Shown: positions 15,265 through 24,926, counted from the first letter of the stretch. The stretch: 64,000 bases of DNA from JAJPHU01 sp035553375 (GCA_035553375.1 DATNCY010000278.1:1-64000), one strand, 5' to 3'. Notes: generated by a model not told the origin, from the sequence alone. Program-made: numbers and translations.

Positions 15265-17337
15265 ATGGCAGCCGTCGGCTCATACCGCACGGCTCGGCTT
15301 GGGGCTTTGTACGCCATCCTGATACTGGCGGCCCTGCCGGGCTGCGCCAGCATTCGCGTCGATCGAACGCATCGGTCCGGCCTGTTCGCCGCCTGGCGTG
15401 CCAGCGCCGTCCGGCGCGATGAAATCTCCGCGCGCACCTTGCAGACACTACGGCAATGGGATCTGGACGCCCTCTACGCCCGCAGTCCCGACGAAACCGC
15501 CGCCAAGCTGCACGCCGAGGCGGTGGGCAATCCACAGCCGGAACTGCTGTTCGCCCTGGCCGAAATCAACTACGTTCGTGGCCGGAAGGCCGAGAAACAC
15601 GACGGCGCTCGGGCCACCGCCTACTACTATTTGTGCGCCGGCTATGCCTATCACTATCTCTTCGATGAACCGCCGCGACCGGCTCCCGACATGGAGACGA
15701 GTTTGAAGCCGGTGGGCCAGCCGCCCGAACCGCAGCCCATTCGCATCGATCTGAGTTCCTCCGCCTTCGATCCGCGTTTCCGCTTGGCCTGCGAACTGTA
15801 CAACGCCGGCTTGGCCAAGTGCATCGCCGCCGCCCAGCGGGTCGGCCAACTCGATCCGCGTCACGAGTTGCGGATGCCCACGCCCGACGGCAACGGTTTC
15901 ACGCTCTCGGTGATCCATAACGGCTTCACCTGGAAGCCGGAGGAGTTCGGCGAACTGCTCATTTCCGCCGACTACGAAGTCGTCGGCGTGGCCAACGCCC
16001 ATCGCACCTACGGCCTGGGCGTACCGCTCATCGCCACACGGGCCGCCACCCCGGACAAAGAGGACGCCGCGCGCACCTTCTATCCACGGGAGGCGAGTTT
16101 CGCGGCCACGGCTTTTTTCCGCTTCGAGGGCAGCCTGAACGATCTCGGCACCCAGCGCTGCGGGCGGCTCGAATTGTATAATCCGCTAACCACCCAAGCC
16201 ATCAAGGCGGCGGGCCAACTCGTGCCGTTGGAGACCGATCTGACGACGCCGTTGGCCTACTTCCTGGCCAACAGCAAGCTCGGCGACATCACGGACATCG
16301 TCGGGTTCGTGCGCGGCGACCGCATTCGCGGTCAGACCGGCATCCGCATGCTCGCCCCGTATCAACCCGGCAAGATTCCCGTCGTTCTCGTCCACGGTTT
16401 GCTGTCGTCGCCGCTGACCTGGGCGCCGGTGATGAATGATTTGCAGGCCGATCCGATCCTGCGCGAACGCTACCAGTTCTGGTATTACTACTATCCGACC
16501 GGCGCTCCCTATCTCGCCTCGGCCGCCGAACTGCGCCGCGAGTTGGAACTGCTGCGTAAAGAGGTTGATCCTCGCCATCAGGACGCGGCGCTGGACAACA
16601 TGGTCTTCGTCGGCCACAGCATGGGCGGCCTGATCTCGAAACTGATGACGTTGAGTTCCGGCGATGCCGGCGATGCCGGCGATGATTTCTGGAAATTGGT
16701 CAGCCCGGAACCATTCGACAAGATCAAAATGCCCGACAAAGCACGGGAGGAATTGCAACAGACGTTCTTCTTCCAGCGTGAGAATTGCGTGACGCGCTGC
16801 ATTTTCATCGGCACGCCGCACCACGGCTCGAAACTGAGTCCGTCGCCGCTGGGTCGATTGGCAGTACATCTGGTGCAGATGCCGCACGACCTCATGAAGG
16901 CGAGCCAGGATCTGACCAAGGCCAATCCGGACTTACCGACGCTCTTGCACAATCGCCCGCTGCCGACGAGCGTCGATCTGCTCGCCCCCAACGCGCCGGC
17001 TTTGGAAAAGATGGCCGCTCGTCCGCGGCCTCCGCGCGTGCATTATCACACGATCGCCGGTCGCATTTCGACGGCCACGACGAACATCGAACGCTGGATG
17101 ATCGGCGCAGGCACCGATCCGGGTGACGGCATCGTACCCTTAAAGAGCGCTCATATTGACGACGCCGATTCGGAAGTGATCGTGGAAGCCGACCATTTCC
17201 ACGTCCACCATCATCCGCTGGCGATCCGGGAAGTGCAGCGCATCCTGATGGAACACTATCAGGGATTCATCCGCCAGAAGGAGTTGCAACTGATCTCCTC
17301 CGGTGCGTCGAAAAATGCTGTGCCAGCGAAGCCGTAG
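15265..17337 (+). CDS. Lipoprotein alpha/beta-hydrolase (esterase/lipase family)
   Basis: The 690-residue protein has a lipoprotein signal peptide ending LPGC-A, with the lipid-anchored Cys at 27. About 370 residues with alternating helices and strands follow before an alpha/beta-hydrolase domain. That domain has the oxyanion segment VHGLLSSPLTW, the nucleophile elbow GHSMGG (Ser452), and a C-terminal region with GDGIVPL and a His-rich stretch (DHFHVHHHP) that should supply Asp and His. A 9-bp repeat after the elbow encodes GDAGDAGDD. It should act at the membrane on an ester or lipid substrate that cannot be specified. The start codon is the first Met with a proper signal sequence. Confidence 0.8.
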   Translation: MAAVGSYRTARLGALYAILILAALPGCASIRVDRTHRSGLFAAWRASAVRRDEISARTLQTLRQWDLDALYARSPDETAAKLHAEAVGNPQPELLFALAEINYVRGRKAEKHDGARATAYYYLCAGYAYHYLFDEPPRPAPDMETSLKPVGQPPEPQPIRIDLSSSAFDPRFRLACELYNAGLAKCIAAAQRVGQLDPRHELRMPTPDGNGFTLSVIHNGFTWKPEEFGELLISADYEVVGVANAHRTYGLGVPLIATRAATPDKEDAARTFYPREASFAATAFFRFEGSLNDLGTQRCGRLELYNPLTTQAIKAAGQLVPLETDLTTPLAYFLANSKLGDITDIVGFVRGDRIRGQTGIRMLAPYQPGKIPVVLVHGLLSSPLTWAPVMNDLQADPILRERYQFWYYYYPTGAPYLASAAELRRELELLRKEVDPRHQDAALDNMVFVGHSMGGLISKLMTLSSGDAGDAGDDFWKLVSPEPFDKIKMPDKAREELQQTFFFQRENCVTRCIFIGTPHHGSKLSPSPLGRLAVHLVQMPHDLMKASQDLTKANPDLPTLLHNRPLPTSVDLLAPNAPALEKMAARPRPPRVHYHTIAGRISTATTNIERWMIGAGTDPGDGIVPLKSAHIDDADSEVIVEADHFHVHHHPLAIREVQRILMEHYQGFIRQKELQLISSGASKNAVPAKP

Positions 17338-17363
17338 AACGGATCTGATCGTCCAAAAAATTC

Positions 17364-17391
17364 TTGTGCGCAAATGTTCCCATCGTACAAT
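17364..17391 (+). promoter_or_regulatory. Candidate promoter of the restriction-modification operon
   Basis: TTGTGC (17364-17369) and TACAAT (17386-17391) are separated by 16 nt, about 57 nt before the methyltransferase start and after the lipase stop. The spacing and match to sigma-70 boxes are fair. Evidence is sequence similarity only. Confidence 0.4.
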
Positions 17392-17447
17392 GACTGCTTG
17401 CTGCGCGGGAGAATGATTCGTATTAACTGTGACGAGGCTGCGTTTCG

Positions 17448-18371
17448 ATGGAGAATGGAAACGGCGATCGTGGCGGACCCACGCAGCGCAAGGCTGTTCC
17501 ACCGCCCGTTTGCAGGCCGCACCGGAAGCGGAAACGGATTGCGTTCGGTTGGTATGGCGGAAAGTTTTCGCATCTGGACTGGCTCCTCCCTTTGCTGCCG
17601 CCGTGTCATCACTATTGCGAACCCTTCGCCGGATCGGCGGCCGTGATGTTGAACCGCGAACCATCCCCGGTCGAGACATACAACGATCTGGATGGAGAAG
17701 TGGTCAATTTCTTCGCGGTGTTGCGTGCCGAGAAAGATCGCCTTGTCGAGGCGATTGGCCTGACACCGTTCTCGCGAGAAGAGTTTGGGCTCGCCTGTGA
17801 GATCGATGCGGAACTCGAACCGCTGGAACGGGCGCGTCGGTTCTATGTGCGAGCGCGACAGGTGCGTACCGGGCTGGCGCAAAAGGCCAGCCTGGGACGG
17901 TGGGCGAATTGCAAGCAGACGAGCCGCGCCGGCATGAGCGGAGTCGTCAGTCGATGGCTCGGAGCGGTCGAAGCCCTCCCCGATATCGCCGATCGGCTCT
18001 TGCGTGTGCAAATTGAAAACCGTCCCGCCCTTGATGTCATCCAACTCTACGATGCTCCCAAAACGCTTTTCTATTGCGATCCGCCCTATATCCACGAAAC
18101 GCGGGGCGACTCAAAGGCGTACGGCTACGAGATGACGGACGAAGAACATGTCGCCTTGGCGAAGGCGTTGAATGCCGCGAAAGGCATGGTCGCCATTTCA
18201 AACTATCAGTGCGATCTCATGGATCGATTGTATCCTCCCCCGAAATGGCGGAAGGTGGTGAGCCCCGACCGGACGATTCACTCCACGAAAGGAACGCGCG
18301 CGGAGATCGTATGGACAAACTATGATCCATTCGGAAAGAAATCCTCCCAGCCCTTGCTGGAGTTTGAATGA
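17448..18371 (+). CDS. D12-class adenine-N6 DNA methyltransferase
   Basis: The 307-residue protein is of the Dam/D12 class, which transfers a methyl group from S-adenosylmethionine to adenine. It shows the N-terminal GWYGGKF motif (34-40), the SAM-binding EPFAGSAAV (58-66) and the catalytic DPPY (211-214). Its stop overlaps the start of the endonuclease gene as ATGA, so the two are made together. An in-frame stop at 17424 limits the start to ATG 17448. The first 30 residues are Pro/Lys/Arg-rich and look non-conserved. It presumably protects host DNA at the partner enzyme's recognition site. Confidence 0.88.
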   Translation: MENGNGDRGGPTQRKAVPPPVCRPHRKRKRIAFGWYGGKFSHLDWLLPLLPPCHHYCEPFAGSAAVMLNREPSPVETYNDLDGEVVNFFAVLRAEKDRLVEAIGLTPFSREEFGLACEIDAELEPLERARRFYVRARQVRTGLAQKASLGRWANCKQTSRAGMSGVVSRWLGAVEALPDIADRLLRVQIENRPALDVIQLYDAPKTLFYCDPPYIHETRGDSKAYGYEMTDEEHVALAKALNAAKGMVAISNYQCDLMDRLYPPPKWRKVVSPDRTIHSTKGTRAEIVWTNYDPFGKKSSQPLLEFE

Positions 18372-19495
18372 TGACGAACCCGGCAGAAATCTTGCTGCGA
18401 CTCCATGAAAGGGTCACTCGGAACCTTTACGCGGCCGCCGTGAAGGAGAACGATATTCTGGCGCGGATCGACTATGTGTGCCGCTGCCTGAGCAATCGCG
18501 CGGGGGTGCGTCTCCTCATGGCGTGCATGGTGGCCAAGCTAGACAACCCGCTGGTCGATCCACGTCAGCCCTACACCGAAATCGGCGGCGATAAGTGCTT
18601 TTCCGGCCGAACCATCGACGAGCAAATCATCACCTCCTTTATCACCGCTCACAATCTTCCCTGCAATTCGACGACGGCATTTCTAACTCCCGCGTTGCGG
18701 AACATTAATCGACCGCTCACGTCAGGCGTACCACTGGTGGGACGACCGCCACAGATGTACGGTGACACCGTGAAGTTGCTTGAGGATGTGGCGGAAGGGC
18801 GCGTGAGTGCCGAGGATGTGTTGGCGGATGCCGTTCGCATTCTCGTCCTCGTCCGCGAGGAGAAAGCCGCCCGCATGTCGGCGTTGCTGGCCGACATCGC
18901 GCGGAGCAGTGGGGCACTCCCTCTCTCTTCCGAAATGATTGTCACCCTGATCGAGCAGCATTTAGCCTGTAAGAATGCCAGCAGGTTGCCGGTCTTGGTC
19001 GTCGCAGCGGCCTATCAGACCGCCGCTAATCAGCTGGGAGCGTATGCCTTGCCGCTTCAATCGCACAATGCGGCGGACGAACAGACCGGCGCGATGGGAG
19101 ATGTGGAAATATGCCTCGCCAACGAAGAGCGAGTAGTCACGATTTACGAAATGAAAATGAAGGAAGTGACCATCGGTGACTTGGATCGCGCCCTCCAGAA
19201 GATCGCATCGAAAGCGCCACCGATTGACAATTACGTATTCATTACAACCGAGGTGATCGACGAGAAGGTTCAGGACTACGCGCGGACTCTCTATGAAAAA
19301 TTAGCGGGAACGGAAGTGGTTGTACTCGATTGCATCGGTTTCGTTCGTCACTTCTTGCATCTGTTTCATCGAGCGCGGCTCGCGTTTTTGAACGCCTATC
19401 AAGCTCTCTTGCTCGCGGAACCGGACAGTTCAGTGCGCCAGCCGTTGAAAGAGGCTTTCTTGAGCCTTCGTCAAGCGGCTGAGTCAGATGAGTGA
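18368..19495 (+). CDS. Type II restriction endonuclease, SacI-like family
   Basis: This 375-residue protein resembles the SacI restriction endonuclease family. Shared-type segments are RTIDEQIITSFI, LPCNSTTAFLTPALRN and VGRPPQMYGD. The nuclease centre reads GDVEICL (244-250) followed by YEMKMKEVT (260-268), giving Asp245 and Glu261-x-Lys263 of a PD-(D/E)xK fold. It overlaps the methyltransferase gene by 4 nt. The family prototype cuts GAGCTC, but specificity here cannot be read from sequence. Pairing with an N6-adenine rather than a cytosine methyltransferase is worth noting. Catalytic residues are intact, so the system is probably active. Confidence 0.78.
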   Translation: MMTNPAEILLRLHERVTRNLYAAAVKENDILARIDYVCRCLSNRAGVRLLMACMVAKLDNPLVDPRQPYTEIGGDKCFSGRTIDEQIITSFITAHNLPCNSTTAFLTPALRNINRPLTSGVPLVGRPPQMYGDTVKLLEDVAEGRVSAEDVLADAVRILVLVREEKAARMSALLADIARSSGALPLSSEMIVTLIEQHLACKNASRLPVLVVAAAYQTAANQLGAYALPLQSHNAADEQTGAMGDVEICLANEERVVTIYEMKMKEVTIGDLDRALQKIASKAPPIDNYVFITTEVIDEKVQDYARTLYEKLAGTEVVVLDCIGFVRHFLHLFHRARLAFLNAYQALLLAEPDSSVRQPLKEAFLSLRQAAESDE

Positions 19496-19589
19496 AACAA
19501 CGAATATCCAGAGCATCCAATCCCTTGCTTGCGTTCCCAAATGAGGCTCCCAAGCTTGGCAAGCTGGCCGATTCGTCCCCGTCTCGCGG

Positions 19590-20915
19590 TCAGATGCGCA
19601 CAAAGATCCCGCGCCGATACATCCACAAGCAGATCAACCACAGCACCAATAGCACGGCGACCGATTGCGTGATTGGCCCAAAGGTGTTGTTGACCCACAC
19701 CGGATCGATTGCGATGTTGAACATCCCCATCAACGGCTTGCCGATGTAGGTCAGGCTCGGCAGGGCGAGCGATCCGAGATGAATTTGCAAGCTCGAACGA
19801 ATCCAGCCCTTGAGCAGCTGAGCCATGCAGTACATGGCGATGGAGTTCATGCCCACGACAATCAGCGGAAACGCCCAGCGTTTCCAACCCTGAATATCGA
19901 TGATCCAGAAGAAGCCCGCTAGCATCCAGAACGTCCAGCCGGCACTGTATAGCGCCCACGACGGTGTCCAAATACGCTTGACGATCGGACAGACGAACTC
20001 TCCCGCCAACCATCCCAGCGCCAGACACAGTGCCCCCGCAGCGACGAGCCAGCCGAGCTTGCGCCATTTGCTTTTCGGCATGCGCAGCATCTCGCCGGCC
20101 ATAAGCCCCAAAAGCATGGTGGCCAAGGACGGCACGAAGTTGAGCGTTTGATAGCCGCCCTTGTTGAAGAGGAAGGGCTTGTTCGGATCGGCCGATGGGA
20201 AGAGATTGAGGAACCAGAAATCGAAAGCCGACGCCGCGTTGGTGTTCTTGTCCCAGTGCGCGAACCACCCCCTTAGCCCTTGCCAATCGTCCTTCCAGCC
20301 GACGGAATGATAATCGAAGTCCGGTCCCGGCAGCGGCCACAACCGAAACAGCAGCCAGTAACCAATCAGAATGCTGGCCAGTGCCGCAAGCTGCACACGT
20401 AGGCCACGGCCCAACAGTAGGTACAGGAAAGCGTAACCCAGACCAATTTGCGCCAGCACATTCGTGAAGACGAATTCGGTTCCCTTGCTCCAATTGGAGG
20501 TCAGGAAAATGGCCAACAGCACGAGGAAGACGGCGCGATAGAGAACGTGAACGGCGATTTTCTTTTCGGAATCGCCCTTGGCTCGCCGGCTGGCGATCGA
20601 GTACGGCATGGCCACGCCGACCATGAACATGAACGACGGTTGAATGAGATCCCACAGCGAGCAGCCGATCCACGGCACATGATCCGTGTGGAAGGCGAGG
20701 AAGCGCCAGACGGAACTATCGGGGAAGTTCTTCGCCACGGCGGGCAGCGCCAGACCGCCCGAGGCCATGAGGAGCATGATGGCTCCGCGATAGGCGTCCA
20801 GCGACACGAGCCGAGCCGGTTTTTCGTGTGGAACCGGCGCGGCCACCGGCGTTTCGTCTTGCGCCGGTTGTACCAGATGTTCGAGCGGCGGCGATTTGGT
20901 CAGAAGCGAAGTCAT
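19590..20915 (-). CDS. NagX-like membrane acyltransferase (heparan-alpha-glucosaminide N-acetyltransferase family, DUF5009)
   Basis: The 441-residue protein starts with a cytosolic segment, then the family motif RLVSLDAYRGAIMLLM and a conserved block VPWIGCSLWDLIQPSFMFMV. Around ten hydrophobic helices follow. Members of this family move acyl groups across the membrane onto sugars such as glucosamine; the bacterial substrate is usually unknown. Relatives are very common in planctomycetes. It is monocistronic, upstream of and convergent to the restriction gene, with 94 nt between them. A second long frame on the same strand (19471-20673) is a shadow with no membrane pattern. Confidence 0.82.
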   Translation of the reverse strand: MTSLLTKSPPLEHLVQPAQDETPVAAPVPHEKPARLVSLDAYRGAIMLLMASGGLALPAVAKNFPDSSVWRFLAFHTDHVPWIGCSLWDLIQPSFMFMVGVAMPYSIASRRAKGDSEKKIAVHVLYRAVFLVLLAIFLTSNWSKGTEFVFTNVLAQIGLGYAFLYLLLGRGLRVQLAALASILIGYWLLFRLWPLPGPDFDYHSVGWKDDWQGLRGWFAHWDKNTNAASAFDFWFLNLFPSADPNKPFLFNKGGYQTLNFVPSLATMLLGLMAGEMLRMPKSKWRKLGWLVAAGALCLALGWLAGEFVCPIVKRIWTPSWALYSAGWTFWMLAGFFWIIDIQGWKRWAFPLIVVGMNSIAMYCMAQLLKGWIRSSLQIHLGSLALPSLTYIGKPLMGMFNIAIDPVWVNNTFGPITQSVAVLLVLWLICLWMYRRGIFVRI

Positions 20916-20956
20916 GGCGTGGTATCACTTAACGGGGTGGGAAGGAGCCAACCCCA

Positions 20957-21766
20957 TTAAGATGAACACGTTCCCGGCGCGTTGTCAATCGCGTTCCTGG
21001 CGCGGCGCAGCGCCTCGACGGCGGCTTCGCGCACGCTTGGCTCGGCATCCTGAAGGAGTTCGGTCAGCGCAGGTACGGCATCGGCGGCGCGTGGGTTTTT
21101 GCCGAGTGTCAGAGCGGCGTGACGGCGGACGTTGGCATTGGGATCGTGCAATGCCTCAATCAGCCGGGGAACGGCTCGCGTGCCCATCTTGGTCAAGGCG
21201 GCGGCAGACACGGCGCGATTCTTGACATCGTCCTCGCGCAGCACCTCAATAAGAGCCGGAATGGCGGTGGCGGCGGTCGGACCGAGTTCGCCCAGCGCCG
21301 CCGCGGCATGGCGACGCACCACCGCACTTTCATCGCGCAGCGATTGAATCAGCGCATTGGCGGCCAGACGCGCCTCCGGTCCCATATCACCCAGAGCGAC
21401 GACGGCGCGACGACGCACGGCCTCGCTCTCGTCTTGCAAAGCCTGAATGAGCGCGGGAATGGCCACACGCGCTTCGGCGCCGATTTCGCCCAAGGCGAGG
21501 GCGGCCATGCGGCGAACTTCCGATAAGGGATCTTTCAACGCCTCGATCAGCGCGCTCAGCGCGCCGCGAGCGCGCGGTCCCAGCGAGGCCAGGACGGTAG
21601 CGGCGTGCAACCGCTTGTAACCATCGCGGTCTTTCAGACGCTCGATCCACAGACGCAAATCCGGGTCTTCCCCGGCGCGGATTGTCGCCACGACAACATC
21701 CTCGCTCGGCGGCGCGGAAGAGGGTGAGCGGGGTCGCGTCAGCGCCCCGAGGAAGTGTCCGCGCAT
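20957..21766 (-). CDS. HEAT-repeat (PBS lyase-like) protein
   Basis: The 269-residue protein consists almost wholly of about six HEAT units of roughly 33-38 residues (pattern VRRxAAxALGELGxxAxxAIPALIxALxD). A short N-terminal basic stretch precedes them. Such proteins are binding scaffolds; no catalytic residues are seen and no partner can be named. The start at 21766 has no clear ribosome-binding site. It lies 41 nt downstream of the NagX-like gene's start in the same orientation and is divergent from hflX, sharing a 197-nt intergenic region. Confidence 0.8.
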   Translation of the reverse strand: MRGHFLGALTRPRSPSSAPPSEDVVVATIRAGEDPDLRLWIERLKDRDGYKRLHAATVLASLGPRARGALSALIEALKDPLSEVRRMAALALGEIGAEARVAIPALIQALQDESEAVRRRAVVALGDMGPEARLAANALIQSLRDESAVVRRHAAAALGELGPTAATAIPALIEVLREDDVKNRAVSAAALTKMGTRAVPRLIEALHDPNANVRRHAALTLGKNPRAADAVPALTELLQDAEPSVREAAVEALRRARNAIDNAPGTCSS

Positions 21767-21963
21767 GCCATTTATTCATTCTAGCCTGAAATCCGCGACC
21801 ATGAAGGTGGAAACATCCACGATTTCTGGCCTGGCGTTTCACGCGAAATGCCAAGCCGCGCTCCGCCGCCCGGCGAGGCTGCATGAGGAACTTATCGCTC
21901 GTTTCGACTTGGTTTCTCCTGGGGGAGAAGCCTAGAATTAAGGAAAGGAGGGACAAACCCAAC

Positions 21964-23265
21964 GTGACTGTCGATACAACGCGCGACGAACTGACCGTCC
22001 ATCTCGAACGTGCCTTTCTGGTCAGTGTGGCCCTGCCGGATCGCCCGTGGATCAGCAGTGACCCGCTGGAAGAATTACGCGGTCTGGCGACCACAGCGGG
22101 GGCCATCGTCGTTGGTGGCCTGTGTCAGCGCCGCGAGAAGATCAACCCCCACAGCTACATCGGCAAAGGCAAGCTTGAGGAACTGCAAGAGCAAGTTCTG
22201 GCCACCGACGCCGACGTGATCGTTTTCGACAACGATCTTTCGCCGGCTCAGGTTCGCAGCCTCGAAAAAGCTACCAAGCTGAAAGTACTCGACCGCAGCG
22301 AGCTAATTCTCGACATCTTCGCCACGCGGGCGCGCTCCATCGAAGCTCGTCTGCAAGTCGAACTGGCTCAGCTGGAATACGCCCTGCCCCGCCTGCGGCA
22401 GATGTGGAGCCATCTCGGTCGTATCAAGGGCGGCATCGGTCTACGCGGTCCCGGCGAAACGCAGCTGGAAGAAGATCGCCGGCTCGTCGCGCTGCGCATC
22501 CGCGACTTGAAAGCGCGTCTCGTCGAGGTGCAGGCGCGCAAGGAGCGCGAGGTGCGCAGCCGTCGCGAAGAACATACCGTCTCGCTGGTCGGCTACACCA
22601 ACGCCGGCAAAAGCACGCTGATGAACGCGCTGACCGGCGCCGGCGTCTACGTCGAGGACAAGCTGTTCTCGACGCTCGACACGCGCACCCGGCAATGGCA
22701 CCTCAAGGATTGGGGCCGCGTTCTGTTAAGCGATACGGTCGGTTTCATCCGCGAGTTGCCGCATCATCTCATCGCCTCGTTCAAGGCCACCCTTGAGGAA
22801 GCCCGGCAAGCGCGTCTGCTGCTGCATGTCGTGGATGCGAGCAATCCCTTCGCCGAGGAGCAGGTCAAGGCGGTTAACGCGGTACTGAAGGAACTCGGTT
22901 GCGGCGACAAGCCGACGCTGCTGGTACTCAACAAGGCCGATCGTGTCACCGATGCCTCTTTGTTGCAAGTGTTGCAGAGTCATCACCCTCGCGCCGTGGC
23001 CGTCAGCGCGGCCGGGCGACAGGGCTTGGAGGAATTGCAGGAAGCAGTGATCGAGATGCTGAGCGCCGATTTCGCCGACGCCGCCATCGAGACCGATGCC
23101 GGCAACGGCAAGGTGCTGTCCTATCTCGCCGCCCATGCCGACATCTATCGCCAGGAGTTTCACGACAACCGCGTCCATATCCGCTGTCATCTGCCGCGTC
23201 AGCTGTTGCACCATATCCAGGGGCCAGATGTGCAGGTGCGCTTTCTGGATGGCAATGGGAAATGA
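21964..23265 (+). CDS. hflX: Ribosome-associated GTPase HflX
   Basis: This GTPase binds the large ribosomal subunit and rescues or splits stalled ribosomes. The N-terminal HflX domain has INPHSYIGKGKLEEL and NDLSPAQVRSLE, followed by the glycine-rich linker GGIGLRGPGETQLE. The G domain has GYTNAGKST (from residue 210), DTVGFIRELP and NKAD. The C-terminal domain ends at 23265. A GTG start at 21964 after AGGAGG (12 nt away) gives the usual N-terminus TVDTTRDELTVHLERAFLVS; a further in-frame ATG at 21883 adds 27 unconserved residues. It is probably a single-gene unit. Confidence 0.93.
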   Translation: MTVDTTRDELTVHLERAFLVSVALPDRPWISSDPLEELRGLATTAGAIVVGGLCQRREKINPHSYIGKGKLEELQEQVLATDADVIVFDNDLSPAQVRSLEKATKLKVLDRSELILDIFATRARSIEARLQVELAQLEYALPRLRQMWSHLGRIKGGIGLRGPGETQLEEDRRLVALRIRDLKARLVEVQARKEREVRSRREEHTVSLVGYTNAGKSTLMNALTGAGVYVEDKLFSTLDTRTRQWHLKDWGRVLLSDTVGFIRELPHHLIASFKATLEEARQARLLLHVVDASNPFAEEQVKAVNAVLKELGCGDKPTLLVLNKADRVTDASLLQVLQSHHPRAVAVSAAGRQGLEELQEAVIEMLSADFADAAIETDAGNGKVLSYLAAHADIYRQEFHDNRVHIRCHLPRQLLHHIQGPDVQVRFLDGNGK

Positions 23266-23342
23266 ATCGAGTCCGACGGAAGTGTTAGAGGACGATTCTT
23301 TTCGTAAAATGAATCCGAAATCCGCTTGCCGAGGTGATCCTT

Positions 23343-23573
23343 ATGCGTGCCGTAACTGCCACCGCTACCATACGGGCGGACCATATGCTAATGGTGCAAC
23401 TTCCAGCGGACATTTCTCCAGGGGTGCATCAAGTCGTCGTTGTACTTCAGGAAACGGCTCCCGAAAACCCGCAAGAGTTTTCCTGGCCCAATTGGCAAGC
23501 ACACAACGTCGGTCCAGTTGATCCATCGATGACGTTCCGCCGCGAGGACATTTATGACGACGATGGTCGCTGA
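23343..23573 (+). CDS. Antitoxin partner of PIN toxin
   Basis: A 76-residue protein starts at ATG 23343 after GAGGTGATCCTT. It begins MRAVTATATIRADHMLMVQL and carries a short strand pattern typical of small antitoxins that bind DNA and wrap the toxin with their acidic C-terminus (REDIYDDDGR). It overlaps the PIN-domain gene, the standard arrangement of a type II toxin-antitoxin operon. The family is inferred from position and size. Confidence 0.7.
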   Translation: MRAVTATATIRADHMLMVQLPADISPGVHQVVVVLQETAPENPQEFSWPNWQAHNVGPVDPSMTFRREDIYDDDGR

Positions 23574-24003
23574 TCCGGTGTTCGTTGATACGAATATTCT
23601 GGTGTACGCTCGGGCAACGATGGCACCACTCCACGGCAACGCGGTAACCAAATTGCAGGATCTCGCCACGGCTGGTCATCCTCTTTGGATCAGCAGACAG
23701 ATTCTGCGTGAATACCTGTCCGCCATGTCCCGCCCCGGCACCTGGACAACTCCTGTCTCCATGACGGGGCTTGTTTCCGACGTGCAAACATTTGAAAGAC
23801 AACTCTTCCTTGTCGAAGATGGGGCCGCTATCACGACTCGCCTGCTCACTTTGTTAACCGCGATTCCCTGCGCCGGCAAACAAATCCACGATGCGAATAT
23901 CGTTGCAACCATGTTGACACAAGGCATCCAAAACTTGTTGACTCACAACGTCGCGGATTTCAATCGTTTCGCGGCTCACATCACGGTCATTCCGTTGATC
24001 TAG
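23554..24003 (+). CDS. PIN-domain ribonuclease toxin (VapC-like)
   Basis: The 149-residue protein has the PIN-domain acidic residues: Asp in FVDTNILVYA, Glu in LREYLSAM, Asp in IHDANIVATM and the final Asn/Asp region LTHNVADFNRF. These form a magnesium-dependent RNase centre. VapC toxins usually cut tRNA or rRNA. The start at 23554 overlaps the antitoxin by 20 nt; ATG 23563 (11-nt overlap) is possible. The gene lies between hflX and a convergent ABC permease, whose stop is 9 nt away. Confidence 0.83.
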   Translation: MTTMVADPVFVDTNILVYARATMAPLHGNAVTKLQDLATAGHPLWISRQILREYLSAMSRPGTWTTPVSMTGLVSDVQTFERQLFLVEDGAAITTRLLTLLTAIPCAGKQIHDANIVATMLTQGIQNLLTHNVADFNRFAAHITVIPLI

Positions 24004-24011
24004 CGGGCGAC

Positions 24012-24926
24012 TCAATACTCCGCCGTGACAAAATCATAAGCCGCCAATGCCAACAACACCAGCGCACAGACGCACGACGCCAGCAGCGAGGCGACTGGTT
24101 GCCAGGCACCGCGTTCCGCCAGCGCGTGCGTGTCGATGACACGCGAAACCACATGATCGTCTTGCAACGTATTGAGTAGAAGAAGATGAAAATCGAGCGG
24201 TTTGGGCAAGAGCCAGTAGCCAAACTCGACCGAATGGCCAAGCCCCTCGGCGGCTGTTTGCAGTTCCGGCACGAGCAGGAAGGCATGCCGGCCGAAGTTC
24301 ATCGCCCAGCACATCAGCCAGAATAAAATCGAGCCGAATACGCAGGCGACCGTGCTGCGCGTCGCCACCGCCAGCATAGCGGAAAAACTGAAAAAAACGG
24401 CGAAATGCACGAGCAATAAAGGAAGGCACAAAAGATAGGTTGCGTCCCATACTCCGGTGCGCAAGCCAAGGGCCAGCCAGGTGCCGCCTACAAATAAACC
24501 GTCTTGCACGGCAACGAAGGCGAGGACGCCCAGGCACTTGCCGAGGAGTAAACTCCAGCGCGGGATCGGCTTGACCAGCAGCACCGACGCCGTACTCGCT
24601 TCGAGAAACGACGGCAAAAATCCCGCCGTCCACAGCAGCGCCAGCAGCAGGCCGAACCCGTCGGCGATCCAGGCCGCCAAGTGTACTTCCAGGGTGCGCA
24701 CCGCGATGGTCGTGCCCTGATCGAGAGGAATGCGCACGACACCGAAGGCGAGTTCGAGATGTCCGGGAGCGCGGGAATCATCCGCGACGATTCGCACCGT
24801 CAGACACAAGGCGACGCAGGCCAGGCTGACGGCGAGCATCAGCCAGAAGACGCCGGCGCTGCGCGATTGGCGAAAGGTATCGCGGACCAACCAGCGGATA
24901 GCGGGGAGTGTGGTGAGGGGATTCAT
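24012..24926 (-). CDS. ABC-2 type transporter permease
   Basis: The 304-residue protein has about six hydrophobic segments, starting with a cytosolic piece and VFWLMLAVSLACVALCL, and a large loop before the second helix. It overlaps the upstream ATPase gene as ATGA and so forms the membrane half of a two-gene exporter. It shares extended similarity with the permease at 29868 (for example FLxFxE/D-type turn, LLxKPxPRW/Y and LCxPxLLxHFAVFFS), so the two arose by duplication. Substrate unknown; family members often work in export or gliding-type machinery. Confidence 0.78.
   Translation of the reverse strand: MNPLTTLPAIRWLVRDTFRQSRSAGVFWLMLAVSLACVALCLTVRIVADDSRAPGHLELAFGVVRIPLDQGTTIAVRTLEVHLAAWIADGFGLLLALLWTAGFLPSFLEASTASVLLVKPIPRWSLLLGKCLGVLAFVAVQDGLFVGGTWLALGLRTGVWDATYLLCLPLLLVHFAVFFSFSAMLAVATRSTVACVFGSILFWLMCWAMNFGRHAFLLVPELQTAAEGLGHSVEFGYWLLPKPLDFHLLLLNTLQDDHVVSRVIDTHALAERGAWQPVASLLASCVCALVLLALAAYDFVTAEY

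Noticed and set aside
16660..16690. Repeat expansion as a sign of a broken lipase gene
   Set aside because: The 9-bp units keep the frame (GDAGDAGDD) and the gene is intact on both sides.
19471..20673. 400-codon minus-strand ORF overlapping the NagX-like gene
   Set aside because: Arg/His-rich composition without membrane pattern; the 19590-20915 frame has the family motifs.
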